A stretch of DNA of 18,098 nt. It comes from CAYXXZ01 sp964469165. Lineage in GTDB: Bacteria > Pseudomonadota > Gammaproteobacteria > Pseudomonadales > Porticoccaceae. The stretch spans positions 1-18,098 of the forward strand of contig CAYXXZ010000061.1 in NCBI GenBank assembly GCA_964469165.1, read 5' to 3'. This document shows, piece by piece, positions 1 through 8,880 of this stretch. The notes under the pieces were generated by a model that worked only from the letters and a program-made list of their open reading frames with translations, was not told the DNA's origin and did not search any database. Both the position numbers and the translations under genes were made by a program. Each line of letters opens with the position of its first letter. The stretch's first letter is position 1.

Positions 1-1834
1 TCATCCAGTCTGCCGAGGAAATGAATACGTCCGGCTCGCCATCGTTGCCAAAAATGATGAGCCGGGTGTGTTCGAGAAACCGATCGACGATGCTGATTAC
101 GCGGATATTGTCGCTGAGCCCTTTTACACCGGGGCGCAAACCACACATGCCGCGGATGATCATCTCGATCACCACGCCGGCCTGGCTCGCCTTGTAGAGA
201 TGGCTGATGAGTTCGTCGTCGACCAGGTTGTTGAGCTTGATTCTGATGAGCCCCTTGCGACCTTTTCTGGCGTGATCGATTTCCCTGTCGATCCGTTGCG
301 TGATCTGGCTTCGAGTATTGAGTGGCGACACCCAGAGGTGCTCAAGGTGTGGGTGTTTGTAACTCGTCTCGATGAACTGAAAGACGCTGTACGCTTCCTC
401 GCAGATCTCAGGGTGGGCGGTGAAGAGGGCGAAATCGGTATAGATGCGCGCCGTGCTTTCGTTGAAGTTGCCGGTGCTCACCACCGCATAGCGCTTGAGG
501 GTGCTGCCCGTCTGGCGGCTGACGACGCAGAGTTTGGAGTGCGCCTTGAGGTTGGGGATGCCCAGCGTGACCTTGATGTTGGCGTCGCTGAGTTTTTCCG
601 TGAGTTCGAGGTTCTGCTCTTCATCGAAACGGGCGCGCAGTTCGATGTTGACGGTAACCCGCTTGCCGTTGCGGGAGGCGTCGATCAACGAATCGATGAT
701 GCGCGAGTCGTAGGCGACGCGATAAATATTGATCTTGATTTCCACGACCGCCGGGTCGAAGGCGGCCTGGCGCACGAATTCGGTGAAATATGAAAAGCGA
801 TGGTAGGGGTAGTGGAGCAGGATGTCGCCCTTGTCCATGGCTTCGAAAACATTGCGGTGACTGTCGAACGCAGCGCAGCGCAGCGGTGGCAGCGGCTTGT
901 TTTCGAGCCATTTGCGCCCGGGATTCTTGAGGTCGATGAAATCCCGGAAATTGCGATAGCGACCGCCGGGAATGACGCTGTCGACGTTTTCGATGCGCAG
1001 GCGTTCGCACAGCAGGCCCACCATCTCGCTGGGCATGGTTTTGTCGTAGCTCAAACGCACCGGCTCCGCGGTAAGGCGCTGCTTCATGCCGAGGCTGAGC
1101 TTTTCCGTAAAGCTCAGATCCAGATCGTCGTAAAGCTCGTACTCCGAGTCGCGGGAAAATTTCATGGACCAGGCTTTCACCGAATCGTATTCCACGAAAG
1201 GTGCAAAAATCTGGTCCAGGCAGTGACGTATCACTTCGTCCACCATCATGAAATAGTTGCGCGCGTGGCCGCGGTCGGGCGGCACGTTGATGAGGCGGGG
1301 TACGCTGTCGGGAATATCGAGAATCGCGTACTGGCGTTTCTTGCCCTTCTTGATCTGCACGGCGAGGTAAGAGGCTTCGTCGTCCAGCTGCTTGTCCAGA
1401 GAGGTGGTTTCATTCAGCCAGATGGGCACCAGGTGCGGCAGGATGTGCTCGCGAAAATGCTCGTCGAGCCATTTTCCTTGCTTCTCTGACAGGGTTTCCT
1501 CGGTGACGAAAAAAATCTTGTTGTTCTGCAGTTCGCGCAGGACGTCCTCATAAATGGCGTCGAATTTGTTGGAGAGCTGGACGATCTTGTCCTGTATCTG
1601 GGCCAGCAGTTTGCCGGCCTCGCCAACCTGGCCGGTCTTTTCCTCCAGCTTTACGGCGCGGCGCACGTCGGCGACCCGCACCTTGAAAAACTCGTCCTGG
1701 TTGTTGGAAAAAATACCGAGAAACTTCACGCGCTCGATGATGGGGTTGCGCGTGTCGGCAGCTTCCTGCAGCACCCGTTCGTTGAACGCCAGCCAGCTAA
1801 GCTCCTTGGGAAAATAGAGTTCTTTTTTGTTCAT
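1..1834 (-). CDS. ppk1: Polyphosphate kinase 1, 3' end cut off by window edge
   Basis: Makes inorganic polyphosphate from the gamma-phosphate of ATP, and the reverse, through a phospho-histidine intermediate. 611 codons are visible from the ATG at 1834; the family is about 690 residues, so roughly 80 C-terminal residues lie outside the window. The N-terminal domain has LSWLAFNERVL (12-22) and SNNQDEFF (43-50), the adenine-binding region of the family. The first HKD-like motif, AHSKL, puts the phospho-accepting histidine at residue 432 (E. coli His435). The second, LEHTRLIIF, puts the accessory histidine at 589 (E. coli His592). No frameshift is seen. The Shine-Dalgarno is poor: AGGA lies about 15 nt from the ATG. 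It is downstream of tamB on the same strand, but 159 bp and a promoter of its own separate them, so it is probably an independent unit. Confidence 0.97.
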   Translation of the reverse strand, partial: MNKKELYFPKELSWLAFNERVLQEAADTRNPIIERVKFLGIFSNNQDEFFKVRVADVRRAVKLEEKTGQVGEAGKLLAQIQDKIVQLSNKFDAIYEDVLRELQNNKIFFVTEETLSEKQGKWLDEHFREHILPHLVPIWLNETTSLDKQLDDEASYLAVQIKKGKKRQYAILDIPDSVPRLINVPPDRGHARNYFMMVDEVIRHCLDQIFAPFVEYDSVKAWSMKFSRDSEYELYDDLDLSFTEKLSLGMKQRLTAEPVRLSYDKTMPSEMVGLLCERLRIENVDSVIPGGRYRNFRDFIDLKNPGRKWLENKPLPPLRCAAFDSHRNVFEAMDKGDILLHYPYHRFSYFTEFVRQAAFDPAVVEIKINIYRVAYDSRIIDSLIDASRNGKRVTVNIELRARFDEEQNLELTEKLSDANIKVTLGIPNLKAHSKLCVVSRQTGSTLKRYAVVSTGNFNESTARIYTDFALFTAHPEICEEAYSVFQFIETSYKHPHLEHLWVSPLNTRSQITQRIDREIDHARKGRKGLIRIKLNNLVDDELISHLYKASQAGVVIEMIIRGMCGLRPGVKGLSDNIRVISIVDRFLEHTRLIIFGNDGEPDVFISSADWM

Positions 1835-1872
1835 GGGGGTGACTGCAAGTCCTGGGTAAAATCGCCTGGTGC

Positions 1873-1906
1873 ATAATGTCGTGGGAGTGTGACAGTTTTG
1901 TGTCAG
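1873..1906 (-). promoter_or_regulatory. Pho box and -10 of the ppk1 promoter (PhoB-dependent type)
   Basis: Read on the minus strand, 1906-1889 is CTGACAC-AAAA-CTGTCAC. This is two 7-bp half-sites with a 4-bp A-rich spacer, the layout of the PhoB box (CTGTCAT-AWAW-CTGTCAY), with the second half-site fully matching. Ten bases further on is CATTAT (1878-1873), a 4/6 match to -10. PhoB boxes replace the -35 and sit about 10 bp from the -10, so the geometry fits. Transcription would start near 1866, about 30 nt before the ATG. Caution: the first half-site is also the last unit of an adjoining AACTGTG repeat array, so part of the match could be incidental. Confidence 0.65.
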
Positions 1907-1990
1907 TTCACAGTTCACAGTTCACAGTGAGCGTGGCACCCCCCTGTTAACTGACAACTGTGAACTGTCAACTGAAGACTGACAACTAAA
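1901..1990. repeat. Paired 7-bp-period arrays in inverted orientation
   Basis: On the plus strand 1901-1928 holds four units in phase: TGTCAGT, then TCACAGT three times. After a 20-bp spacer, 1949-1990 holds six units in phase: AACTGAC, AACTGTG, AACTGTC, AACTGAA, GACTGAC, AACTAAA. The reverse complement of the first array (ACTGTGA phase) matches the second with a few mismatches, so the two could fold into an imperfect stem of about 27 bp. The second array begins 3 bp beyond the tamB stop codon. It may act as a tamB 3' structure, but no U tract follows it. Confidence 0.75.
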
Positions 1991-1993
1991 AAA

Positions 1994-4900
1994 TCAATGC
2001 TCGATCTTGTACAGCAAATCGATGCTCTGGTATTCGCCGGATTCCGCCTTGAGGCCGAGGCGCTTGCCCAGCGTGTATTGCAGGACGAAGCTGCCCTGCG
2101 GGGTAAACAGGTTCTGGACATAACTGACGAAGAGTTTCGATGACAGGTATTTGCCCACGACCAATGAGCTGTCCACGTAGGTGTCGCCACCTTGCAGGGA
2201 TACCACGTCGAGGCCGGTGGCACTTTGCAGGCGGTTGGTGATGCCCTGGCTCTGGGCGATGCCGAGGGATGTGGCGATATTGGCGACGGCGTTGGTGTCG
2301 GATTCGTTGAGATCGGCCAGCGGTTTGCCGGTGACCAGAATCGTCAGCGCATCGGTGGAGGGCATGGCCGGATTGGAAAAGACCTCGCTCTTGATGTCCT
2401 GGGCGCTGCCGCCGATTTCCAGGCCCACGGTGGCGGAGGGCGTTTCGCGAGTCGCCACGATGTTGAGGCCGGGATTGTCCACCGCACCCTGGAACAACAA
2501 CAGGCCGCGGGTGACTTCGAGCTTCTGGCCGTAGGCTTCGTAGGTGCCATCCTCGAGGGCGATGGTGCCGTCGGCGCGCGGCGGGTTGGGCGACTGCTGG
2601 CGCAGGCGCAGGTTGCCGGTGAGGCGGGTATTCAAGCCGAAGGCTTCGAGGCGTACGTCGTCGCCAAGCTGAATGCGAACATCGGCTGCCACCGCGAGGC
2701 CTGCGGCATCGACTTCCTCTGCGGGGATCACTTCTTCGTCTGCCGACACCGTGGTGGCGCCCTCGGGCTGGGGACGGATCACCAGGTGGGCGCTGGGAAT
2801 GCCGAGGTTGCCGCGCACACTCAGGGCGCTGTCGGCCAGGGCGACACGCAGATCCGGCGACACGGCGACCCGGGTATCGGGCAGATCGACGAGCACCACG
2901 TTGTTGCCCTGCACTGACAGTTCGAGGGCGTTTTCTGCACCTGTGCCCAGTCTGCCGGCTCCGGAAACCGCCAGCGGCTCCTGTCCGGATTTGATACTGG
3001 CCGCCATTTGCCAGTGCTCATCGGCGGCCAGGGTGAGACGACCGTTGCCATCGCTGAGGTGGATACCCGCGGCGGGCAGGGTGAGGGCGATGTCTTGCAT
3101 GCTGGCCTCACCCGTCAGCTGCGGGGATGAGGCATCTCCTGCAATGGTCAGCCCCAGTTGGATGCTGCCCTCTGGTTCTTCGATGGCGGTCGTCAGGGCC
3201 TGGAGCCATTGCAGGGACGGCAGCTGTGCGTTGAGGTTGCCAGCGAGGCGATGGGGAGCATCGAGCCCGGTTTCGAGGTGCAGCTGGATTTCGCCGGTGT
3301 CGGCGATACTCAGTCGCGCGTCGTTGACGAGGGTGTTTTTCGCAACATTGCCGTTCGCGGTCAAGTCGAACACCGTCTCGAAGGCATCGTCGCCGGCCGT
3401 CTCGTAGCGCAGCAGCCCGCCGCTGCTTTCCAGGTTGTAATTGCCGTTGAATACGCCGTTGTCGGCGCTGATGTCGAAGCGGCCATCCAACTGACCTTGA
3501 ATGCTGGCCTCCTGCGGCAGCCAGGGCGCGACCAGGGCCAGATCCAGCGCCGCGATCCGACCCTTGGTGGAGAGCGTTTCTCCCTGCTTGGCGACATCGG
3601 CGCACAGGCGGCTGTCGTCCTGGGCCAGGCACAAGCCGCTGACGCGAACATTCTCCGCGCCGAGTTGCAGCTGTGCCGGCTCGCTCATGTGCCAGGCGCC
3701 GATCGGACTTTCGCTGATGTCGAGCCGGGCGAGGGCGCCCTGCCAGGCGCCGGCGTTGTACCCGCCCTCCACAGATAGCTCCACGGCATTGTCCATGCCG
3801 GCGAAGGCAGCCCGCAGGCGGTGATCCTGCGGGCTGCCCTGTGCGTCGATGCGCAGTTCGGCATCGTTCAGGCCCGCGCCATCGATGCCGGTGATCCGGG
3901 CGTCGAGGCTGTGCTGGTTGCCGGCGGAGGGAGTCAGGCGCAGCGACAGACTCTCGATGCCGACGCCGGGCAAGCGCACATCCGCGCCATCGAGATTGGC
4001 GCGCAGGCGAATATCTTGCAGCGTACCGCTGACACTGCCTTCGCCGCGCAGCCGTCCCCCCATTTGTGGTGCGAGGGCGGCCAGGTTGTCGGCGCTGAGT
4101 CGCCAGTTCAGATCGGAGGTGGCGCCGACCACGCCGTTGGCATCCAGCCTGTTGGCACCCAGGGCGAGTTTGAGGTCGTCGATGTCGGCGCCGAACTCAG
4201 CGGCGCCGTAGTGAACGCGCATCCGCCCACTGCCTTCCAGAGAGTGGTCGCGCACCTTGCCGGTGAGGCTGGCGATGTCCAGCTGTGTCTGTAGCTGACC
4301 TTCCAGCCACTGGCCGCTGCTGTTGATGGTGGCCGACAGCAGCGCCGGAAATTGTGGTGCGAGCATCGAGGTGTCCAGTTCCGCTGCCGACAGCGCCGCG
4401 TCCCAGCGGATGCCATCGACCCAGCCTACAGTGCCGTTCACCGTGGCCTGGCCGCGATCGGTGACCAACTGCAAGCTGGCGATGCGCGCCTCTTCGAGGC
4501 TGCCCTGTGCCCGCAAGGTCAGGTGAGGTGGAGACTCGGAATCGCGCAACAGCATGGCGAGCACATCCGCCGTTTCCTGCTCTGCAGACGAGTCCTCGGT
4601 GACGGGTGCCGCGCTTGGCGCGAGAACGGTGTCGAGGATCAGGCTGTAATCGGATGCGGTACCGCCGAGCTCGAGGCTGCCCGCGCTGATGGCGCTCACA
4701 CCGTAGGAGGTGAGATCCAGACCCTGCCAGTGGTTGTTGAGAGCGAAGGCCACCTGTTGTGGAACGATCGCCATCACCTGCGGATCGGCGCGGACGTCGA
4801 CGCTGCCCTTGCTCGCCAGCACGAACGGAGACGATATCTGGTGTTCGATTTTCAGTGCGGTGATGGGGCCGCTGAGGGTGCCTTCGCCGGCAAAGTGCTG

Positions 4901-5518
4901 GTCCGCCTGATCCAGCCACCAGGCGATACCCAAGTTGGCCGGGTAAGGGTAGCTGGTGCCGAGGCGCCCGGACAGGCTGACTTTGCCCGCAGGCATCGCC
5001 ACCGAGAAGCGCTGGATGTGGGCGTGCAGGGGGCTGAGCACCGCACTCAGCGACGCGGAACGGATTTCGGTGGTGCTGTCACCCTGATGGATGCGCAGGT
5101 TCGTCAGCGCGATCAGCTTCAGGGTTACGGGAAAGGGCAGGCGCAGCGACGGCCAGGGGCCGGGCGGCTCTTCGGGCTTGTCGGTTTCCTTGAGGGTGAC
5201 ATCGACGTCCGCGGCCGTCAGCTGCTCGAGGTGGAACTGGCCGCCCAGCACGCTGAGCAACTGCCAGCGGCCCTCGACCTGGCCGATGTCGACGTCGACA
5301 CCTTCGAGGCGGATGCGCAGCCCCTCGATGTGCAGGCCGCGGTTCAGGGTTCCGGACAGCTCGCGGTAGGATATCTCCGCAGGCAGGACACGGGCCGCGA
5401 TCCAGCGCGCGCCGGACTCGCTGTCCAGCAGCCAGGCAATGGCCGCGCCGAGCACGGCCAGCAGGCCGACCAGCGGCAGCGCGCCGAACAGGGTGAGGCG
5501 CTTCACCGCGCGGTTCAC
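1994..5518 (-). CDS. tamB: TamB, translocation and assembly module inner-membrane/periplasmic subunit
   Basis: AsmA-like protein of 1174 residues (E. coli TamB 1259) that spans the periplasm as a long beta-taco groove. It works with TamA in outer-membrane protein assembly and is implicated in phospholipid transport to the outer membrane. An N-terminal membrane anchor lies at about 9-31 (LFGALPLVGLLAVLGAAIAW). A long beta-repeat body follows, then the C-terminal DUF490/TamB domain, where SNPAMPSTDAL starts at 1048 and VVGKYLSSKLFVSY lies near 1120, ending in LLYKIEH. The start is GTG at 5518, overlapping the tamA stop as GTGA, the usual tamA-tamB coupling. The frame is intact throughout. It is the last gene of the six-gene lipid-transport operon. 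Confidence 0.95.
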   Translation of the reverse strand: MNRAVKRLTLFGALPLVGLLAVLGAAIAWLLDSESGARWIAARVLPAEISYRELSGTLNRGLHIEGLRIRLEGVDVDIGQVEGRWQLLSVLGGQFHLEQLTAADVDVTLKETDKPEEPPGPWPSLRLPFPVTLKLIALTNLRIHQGDSTTEIRSASLSAVLSPLHAHIQRFSVAMPAGKVSLSGRLGTSYPYPANLGIAWWLDQADQHFAGEGTLSGPITALKIEHQISSPFVLASKGSVDVRADPQVMAIVPQQVAFALNNHWQGLDLTSYGVSAISAGSLELGGTASDYSLILDTVLAPSAAPVTEDSSAEQETADVLAMLLRDSESPPHLTLRAQGSLEEARIASLQLVTDRGQATVNGTVGWVDGIRWDAALSAAELDTSMLAPQFPALLSATINSSGQWLEGQLQTQLDIASLTGKVRDHSLEGSGRMRVHYGAAEFGADIDDLKLALGANRLDANGVVGATSDLNWRLSADNLAALAPQMGGRLRGEGSVSGTLQDIRLRANLDGADVRLPGVGIESLSLRLTPSAGNQHSLDARITGIDGAGLNDAELRIDAQGSPQDHRLRAAFAGMDNAVELSVEGGYNAGAWQGALARLDISESPIGAWHMSEPAQLQLGAENVRVSGLCLAQDDSRLCADVAKQGETLSTKGRIAALDLALVAPWLPQEASIQGQLDGRFDISADNGVFNGNYNLESSGGLLRYETAGDDAFETVFDLTANGNVAKNTLVNDARLSIADTGEIQLHLETGLDAPHRLAGNLNAQLPSLQWLQALTTAIEEPEGSIQLGLTIAGDASSPQLTGEASMQDIALTLPAAGIHLSDGNGRLTLAADEHWQMAASIKSGQEPLAVSGAGRLGTGAENALELSVQGNNVVLVDLPDTRVAVSPDLRVALADSALSVRGNLGIPSAHLVIRPQPEGATTVSADEEVIPAEEVDAAGLAVAADVRIQLGDDVRLEAFGLNTRLTGNLRLRQQSPNPPRADGTIALEDGTYEAYGQKLEVTRGLLLFQGAVDNPGLNIVATRETPSATVGLEIGGSAQDIKSEVFSNPAMPSTDALTILVTGKPLADLNESDTNAVANIATSLGIAQSQGITNRLQSATGLDVVSLQGGDTYVDSSLVVGKYLSSKLFVSYVQNLFTPQGSFVLQYTLGKRLGLKAESGEYQSIDLLYKIEH

Positions 5519-7314
5519 AGGTCAGGCCCCATCGACAGATGGAAGCGGAAACCGCCGTCGGCGAGGGGAAAGGCGAAATCGACGCGGATCGGACCGATCG
5601 GCGACAGCCAGCGCAGACCGAAGCCGGCACTCTCGTAGAGCTTGAATTGCCTGGTATCGAAGGCGCTGCCGGTGTCGTAGAACACGGCCACACCGTAGTC
5701 GCCCCACACCAGATAATCGTACTCGACACTGCCGGTGATCAAATTCTTGCCGCCGGTCACTTCGCCGGCACTGTTGCGCGGCCCCAGTGACTGATAATCG
5801 AAGCCGCGCACACTGCTGTCGCCGCCGGCAAAGAAACGCAGTGACGCGGGCAGGGTGGCGAAGGCGTCCACCCAGGTGGCGCCGAACCCGCCGCGACTGA
5901 TCAGGCGCCCGCCGCCAAGCGGCAGGATGAACTTGCCATCGAGGGTGGTCTGCACAAAGCTGGTGTCCGACAGCAGATCTTCCGAGGCGCCCTTGACGCC
6001 GGCCGTCACACGCCAGCCGCGGGTTGGGTAGCGGGCGTCGTTGGCGCGGCTGCGCGCCAGTTGCACGCCGGGGTACACCAGGAACGAGGTGGTGGAGCCT
6101 TCGCTGTCGGCGACGCGGAAATCTTCGTTGAGTACGCTCAGGGAGCGGGTCAGCATCCAGCCGTTGTCGAGCATGGTGACGCGCGACACTTCGCCGAGGA
6201 AGGCGGTGCTGTCGACGCTGTCGGAATCTTCCTGGCGCCAGCCCGCCGACCACAGGGTTTTTTCGCGCAGGGGATCGGCGCCGGGCTGCTCATACTGAAA
6301 TCCCACATTGCTCTCCACCGGCGACCACTGGGTGGAGATCTGGTAGGTGTCGCCGTCGCTGTTGTAGCGGCGATTTTTCAGCACGTAGCTGGCCTTGGGC
6401 CCCAGGTTGGTGGAGAAGCCGGTTCCGAAGGTGCTTTCATAGCGGGATTTCACCGCCAGTTCGAGGTCGATGTCCACCGTCGCGGTATCCGGGTCCGGTT
6501 CGCGCTGGTTGACGCTGACGATATCGAAATACTGGCTGTTGATCAGGTTGTTCTGGAAACCGATTACCTTGTTGACGTCGTAGGGATCGCCACTGGCGAA
6601 GGTCTGGTAGCGTTCGAGAAACGACTGTTTCAACACTGTGTCGGGATAGTTGATGGCGCCGAAGCGGTAGCGCGGGCCGCTGTCGAAGATGAGGACAGCC
6701 GTTGCACTGTGGGTTTCGCGATTGACGCGCAGCACGCTTTCGCGATATTCGCTCGCAAAATAGCCGAGTGCCGCGGCGCGCTGCTGGATCATGCGCTTGG
6801 CCTGGTCGTATTGGCCGTGATTGAGTTTGCGGTCCTTGCGCAGGGGAAGATCGTCGAGCACGCTGCTGAAGTCCGGATCGTCGCCACCGGGGCCGCGAAT
6901 CTCGGCATGAATGTCCGTGAGCAGGGTGGGGTCGCCGGGTGTCAGGGCGACGCTCACCTGCCAGCACTCGCCATTTTTGCCGTTGCCGTTTCTCGCCGGC
7001 GTTCGGGATGTGTCGATCTTCCAGCTACCGTGGTAATAGCCGAGTGCGCGCAGTGCTTCGGAAATTGCCGGATCGGCGCGCGACAGGGCATTGTGGACAT
7101 GCAGTTCGCGGGCGTCGCAGGGCAGGCGATCGAGGTCGCCCAGATAGTGGCGCACATTGTTCTTGAGGGTGTTGTTGCCACCATCGATGACCAGTTTCAG
7201 GCCTTCGTCGGCACCCAGCGCCAGCGCCGGCAGGACGACAACAGCCAGCGCGCCGCGGCGCAGGCCGCGTGCGCATGAGGTAAGGCAGGTATAAAGCGTC
7301 GTTGGCAACAGCAA
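5515..7314 (-). CDS. tamA: TamA, BamA-family outer-membrane barrel with POTRA domains
   Basis: Omp85-family outer-membrane protein of 599 residues (E. coli TamA 577) that partners TamB. The signal peptide has the hydrophobic run GALAVVVLPALALGA, with likely cleavage near residue 36. POTRA-type repeats occupy about 38-275 and a 16-strand barrel the rest. The diagnostic loop-6 motif VRGF is at 502-505 in GGDSSVRGFDYQSLGP. The C-terminal strands contain PIGPIRVDFAFPL. The start is uncertain: the first plausible codon is TTG at 7314, with AAGGA about 14 nt upstream, directly after the stop of the preceding lipoprotein gene; a second TTG lies at 7308. No in-frame ATG precedes the signal sequence. 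The 19-bp gap to the lipoprotein gene supports co-transcription. Confidence 0.94.
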   Translation of the reverse strand: MLLPTTLYTCLTSCARGLRRGALAVVVLPALALGADEGLKLVIDGGNNTLKNNVRHYLGDLDRLPCDARELHVHNALSRADPAISEALRALGYYHGSWKIDTSRTPARNGNGKNGECWQVSVALTPGDPTLLTDIHAEIRGPGGDDPDFSSVLDDLPLRKDRKLNHGQYDQAKRMIQQRAAALGYFASEYRESVLRVNRETHSATAVLIFDSGPRYRFGAINYPDTVLKQSFLERYQTFASGDPYDVNKVIGFQNNLINSQYFDIVSVNQREPDPDTATVDIDLELAVKSRYESTFGTGFSTNLGPKASYVLKNRRYNSDGDTYQISTQWSPVESNVGFQYEQPGADPLREKTLWSAGWRQEDSDSVDSTAFLGEVSRVTMLDNGWMLTRSLSVLNEDFRVADSEGSTTSFLVYPGVQLARSRANDARYPTRGWRVTAGVKGASEDLLSDTSFVQTTLDGKFILPLGGGRLISRGGFGATWVDAFATLPASLRFFAGGDSSVRGFDYQSLGPRNSAGEVTGGKNLITGSVEYDYLVWGDYGVAVFYDTGSAFDTRQFKLYESAGFGLRWLSPIGPIRVDFAFPLADGGFRFHLSMGPDL

Positions 7315-7333
7315 GGTTTTTCTGGAAGTCCTT

Positions 7334-7939
7334 TCAGGGGTTTGACTCTGCAGACAGCATCCAGTTCAGCAGGTCACTGCTTACCCGGTCCGATGCCGCG
7401 CCCAGCGCGGCCACCATGGCGGCGGCATCCTTGCCGTGGAGCGGCTCGCGCGCGCTGAAGCTGCGGCTTGCAATGATGCGTCGCGATGCGCTGCCGGCCA
7501 GTACCGCATCGTAGCGCACCACGGCTTCGGGCACGGCGCCGCGAAAGTCGACATGGAAGTCCCGCAGCATGCCGGACAACTCGCGGTCGGCCAGCAGGTT
7601 GTCGCGGTCGGTGGTGACGGCGCTCAATCTGCCGTCGGCGACCGTGGCGCGCGCGAGATGATCCAGCCACAATCTCGGGGTGGTGGACACCCAGCGCACG
7701 CCGCTGTAGGCGGCGAGCTCGTTGTCGTCCGTCATCACCAGCAGGCGGGTTCCGGACAGCGCTTCGCTGGTGCGCGGCGTGCGCAGCCGCAAGGTCCACG
7801 GCGACGTGACCGGACCGGCCGCGGCCAGCGACGGCTCCGGCAGCTGGTACAGCGACACCTCACGACTTTCCGGCAATATCGTACAACCGCCGAGGGCAAG
7901 CATTGCCAGTACGAGGCTCCGGTTTTTGAATACCCTCAT
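7334..7939 (-). CDS. PqiC-like ABC-transport auxiliary lipoprotein
   Basis: 201-residue lipoprotein of the ABC_trans_aux / PqiC type. The signal peptide MRVFKNRSLVLAMLALGGC has lipobox LGGC with the lipidated cysteine at 19. Thr at +2 rather than Asp suggests sorting to the outer membrane. The mature part has the family pattern of an N-terminal YQLPEP strand, a central AYSGVRWVSTTPRLW segment and a C-terminal helix (AAMVAALGAASDRVSSDLLNWM). In characterised systems such as PqiABC the lipoprotein caps the MCE protein at the outer membrane, and I infer the same role here. Its ATG overlaps the MCE gene stop (ATGA), so translation is coupled. Family assignment is by overall pattern, not a catalytic motif. 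Confidence 0.85.
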   Translation of the reverse strand: MRVFKNRSLVLAMLALGGCTILPESREVSLYQLPEPSLAAAGPVTSPWTLRLRTPRTSEALSGTRLLVMTDDNELAAYSGVRWVSTTPRLWLDHLARATVADGRLSAVTTDRDNLLADRELSGMLRDFHVDFRGAVPEAVVRYDAVLAGSASRRIIASRSFSAREPLHGKDAAAMVAALGAASDRVSSDLLNWMLSAESNP

Positions 7940-8874
7940 GGCTGATACTCCCGAATTTTTTCACCGCCCATCAGGAATTGCGCGGGATCCTCGTGGAGAC
8001 GGCGCGATACCGCGCCGAGCGCGCCAATGGTGGTGCGCAATTCCTGAAGCATGGGGCCGAGTTCCGCGAAGCCCTGAATCCCCTGGTCGAGAGAGCCCTG
8101 ATTACTGGAAATCGCGCCGTCGAGCGTGGAGCTCAGTTGCTCCATTGCGGCGAGAGTGCTCTTGGCGCTGTTTGCCAGATCGTCGCCGTGAGCGGCCAGT
8201 CCCGTATTGAGCTTTTCCACCAGGCTTGAAAGTTCGGTCATGGCGCGATGAATCTCACGGCTTGCGGCGGCCAGCTCATTCAAGGTGCCGCTTATCGCGT
8301 CGCGCTCGCCCGCGATCGCATTGGTGGTGGCGGCCAGGTCGGCGATGATGTTGCTCATATTGCGCGTGTTTTCATCGGACAGCACCTTGTTGGCATTGCT
8401 CGCCAACTGCGAAATATTGGCGAGCAGTTCTTCACTGCTGCTGCGCAGCTTGGTGAACGGCGATGGCGTGGCAACGATGGAGGGTACCTTGCCGCTCCTG
8501 GCGGTGAGTCTGGGGCTGTCGGGCGGGCCGCTGACCAGCTGGATGACAGCCGAACCCGTGATGTTGGCGATGGTGAGACGCGCCTTGGTGGCTTCTGTCA
8601 CCGGAATGTTCTCGGGCACCTTGATACGCGCGATCACCTTGCGCGGGTCATCGCGGTCGAGGTCGAGGCGGGTCACTTCGCCCACGCGGATGCCGTTGTA
8701 TTGCACCTGGCTGCCGATGGACAGGCCGGTCACCGATTCCTTGAAGATGATGTCGTAGAGGCGACTGTCGCGGTCGCCGCCGGTCTTGCTCAGCCACAGG
8801 GCGAAGAGCAGCGCGGCAATGGCCACGGCGATGGTGAAAAAGCCGATGACAATATGGTGAGCGCGGGTTTCCAT
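7936..8874 (-). CDS. MlaD-family MCE protein (lipid-binding substrate protein)
   Basis: 312 residues: one N-terminal transmembrane helix (about 9-28, VIGFFTIAVAIAALLFALWL), one MCE domain (about 40-118, with VTGLSIGSQVQYNGIRVGEV and the strand ITGSAVIQLVSGP), then a long helical tail (about 140-310). MCE proteins form hexameric rings with a hydrophobic pore carrying phospholipids across the periplasm. It is much longer than E. coli MlaD (183 residues); the helical tail could build a tunnel reaching towards the outer-membrane lipoprotein, as in PqiB-type proteins. ATG at 8874 with AGAGG nine bases upstream, overlapping the TAG stop of the ATPase gene; the gap is 6 bp. There is a single MCE domain, unlike PqiB or LetB. 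Confidence 0.93.
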   Translation of the reverse strand: METRAHHIVIGFFTIAVAIAALLFALWLSKTGGDRDSRLYDIIFKESVTGLSIGSQVQYNGIRVGEVTRLDLDRDDPRKVIARIKVPENIPVTEATKARLTIANITGSAVIQLVSGPPDSPRLTARSGKVPSIVATPSPFTKLRSSSEELLANISQLASNANKVLSDENTRNMSNIIADLAATTNAIAGERDAISGTLNELAAASREIHRAMTELSSLVEKLNTGLAAHGDDLANSAKSTLAAMEQLSSTLDGAISSNQGSLDQGIQGFAELGPMLQELRTTIGALGAVSRRLHEDPAQFLMGGEKIREYQP

Positions 8875-8880
8875 TGGGGC

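Noticed and set aside
68..1489. Plus-strand open frames opposite ppk1 at the left edge
   Set aside because: The minus-strand reading gives continuous polyphosphate kinase with both histidine motifs, so the plus-strand frames are shadows.
1901..1990. CRISPR-like array
   Set aside because: Units are 7 bp with no unique spacers and run in inverted orientation; there are no cas genes.
1907..1990. Classical rho-independent terminator between tamB and ppk1
   Set aside because: The inverted heptamer arrays can pair, but the stem is imperfect and no U tract follows on the minus strand, so I list it as a repeat only.
4352..5638. Plus-strand open frame of about 428 codons opposite tamB and the tamA 3' end
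   Set aside because: It crosses the tamA-tamB junction antisense, is Arg/Gln/Ala-rich without motifs, and is explained by codon composition of the real genes.
6061..7278. Long plus-strand open frame (about 405 codons) opposite tamA
   Set aside because: It is the antisense shadow of tamA: GC-rich codon bias keeps the opposite frame open. Its translation has no domain-like pattern, while the minus strand has full TamA motifs.
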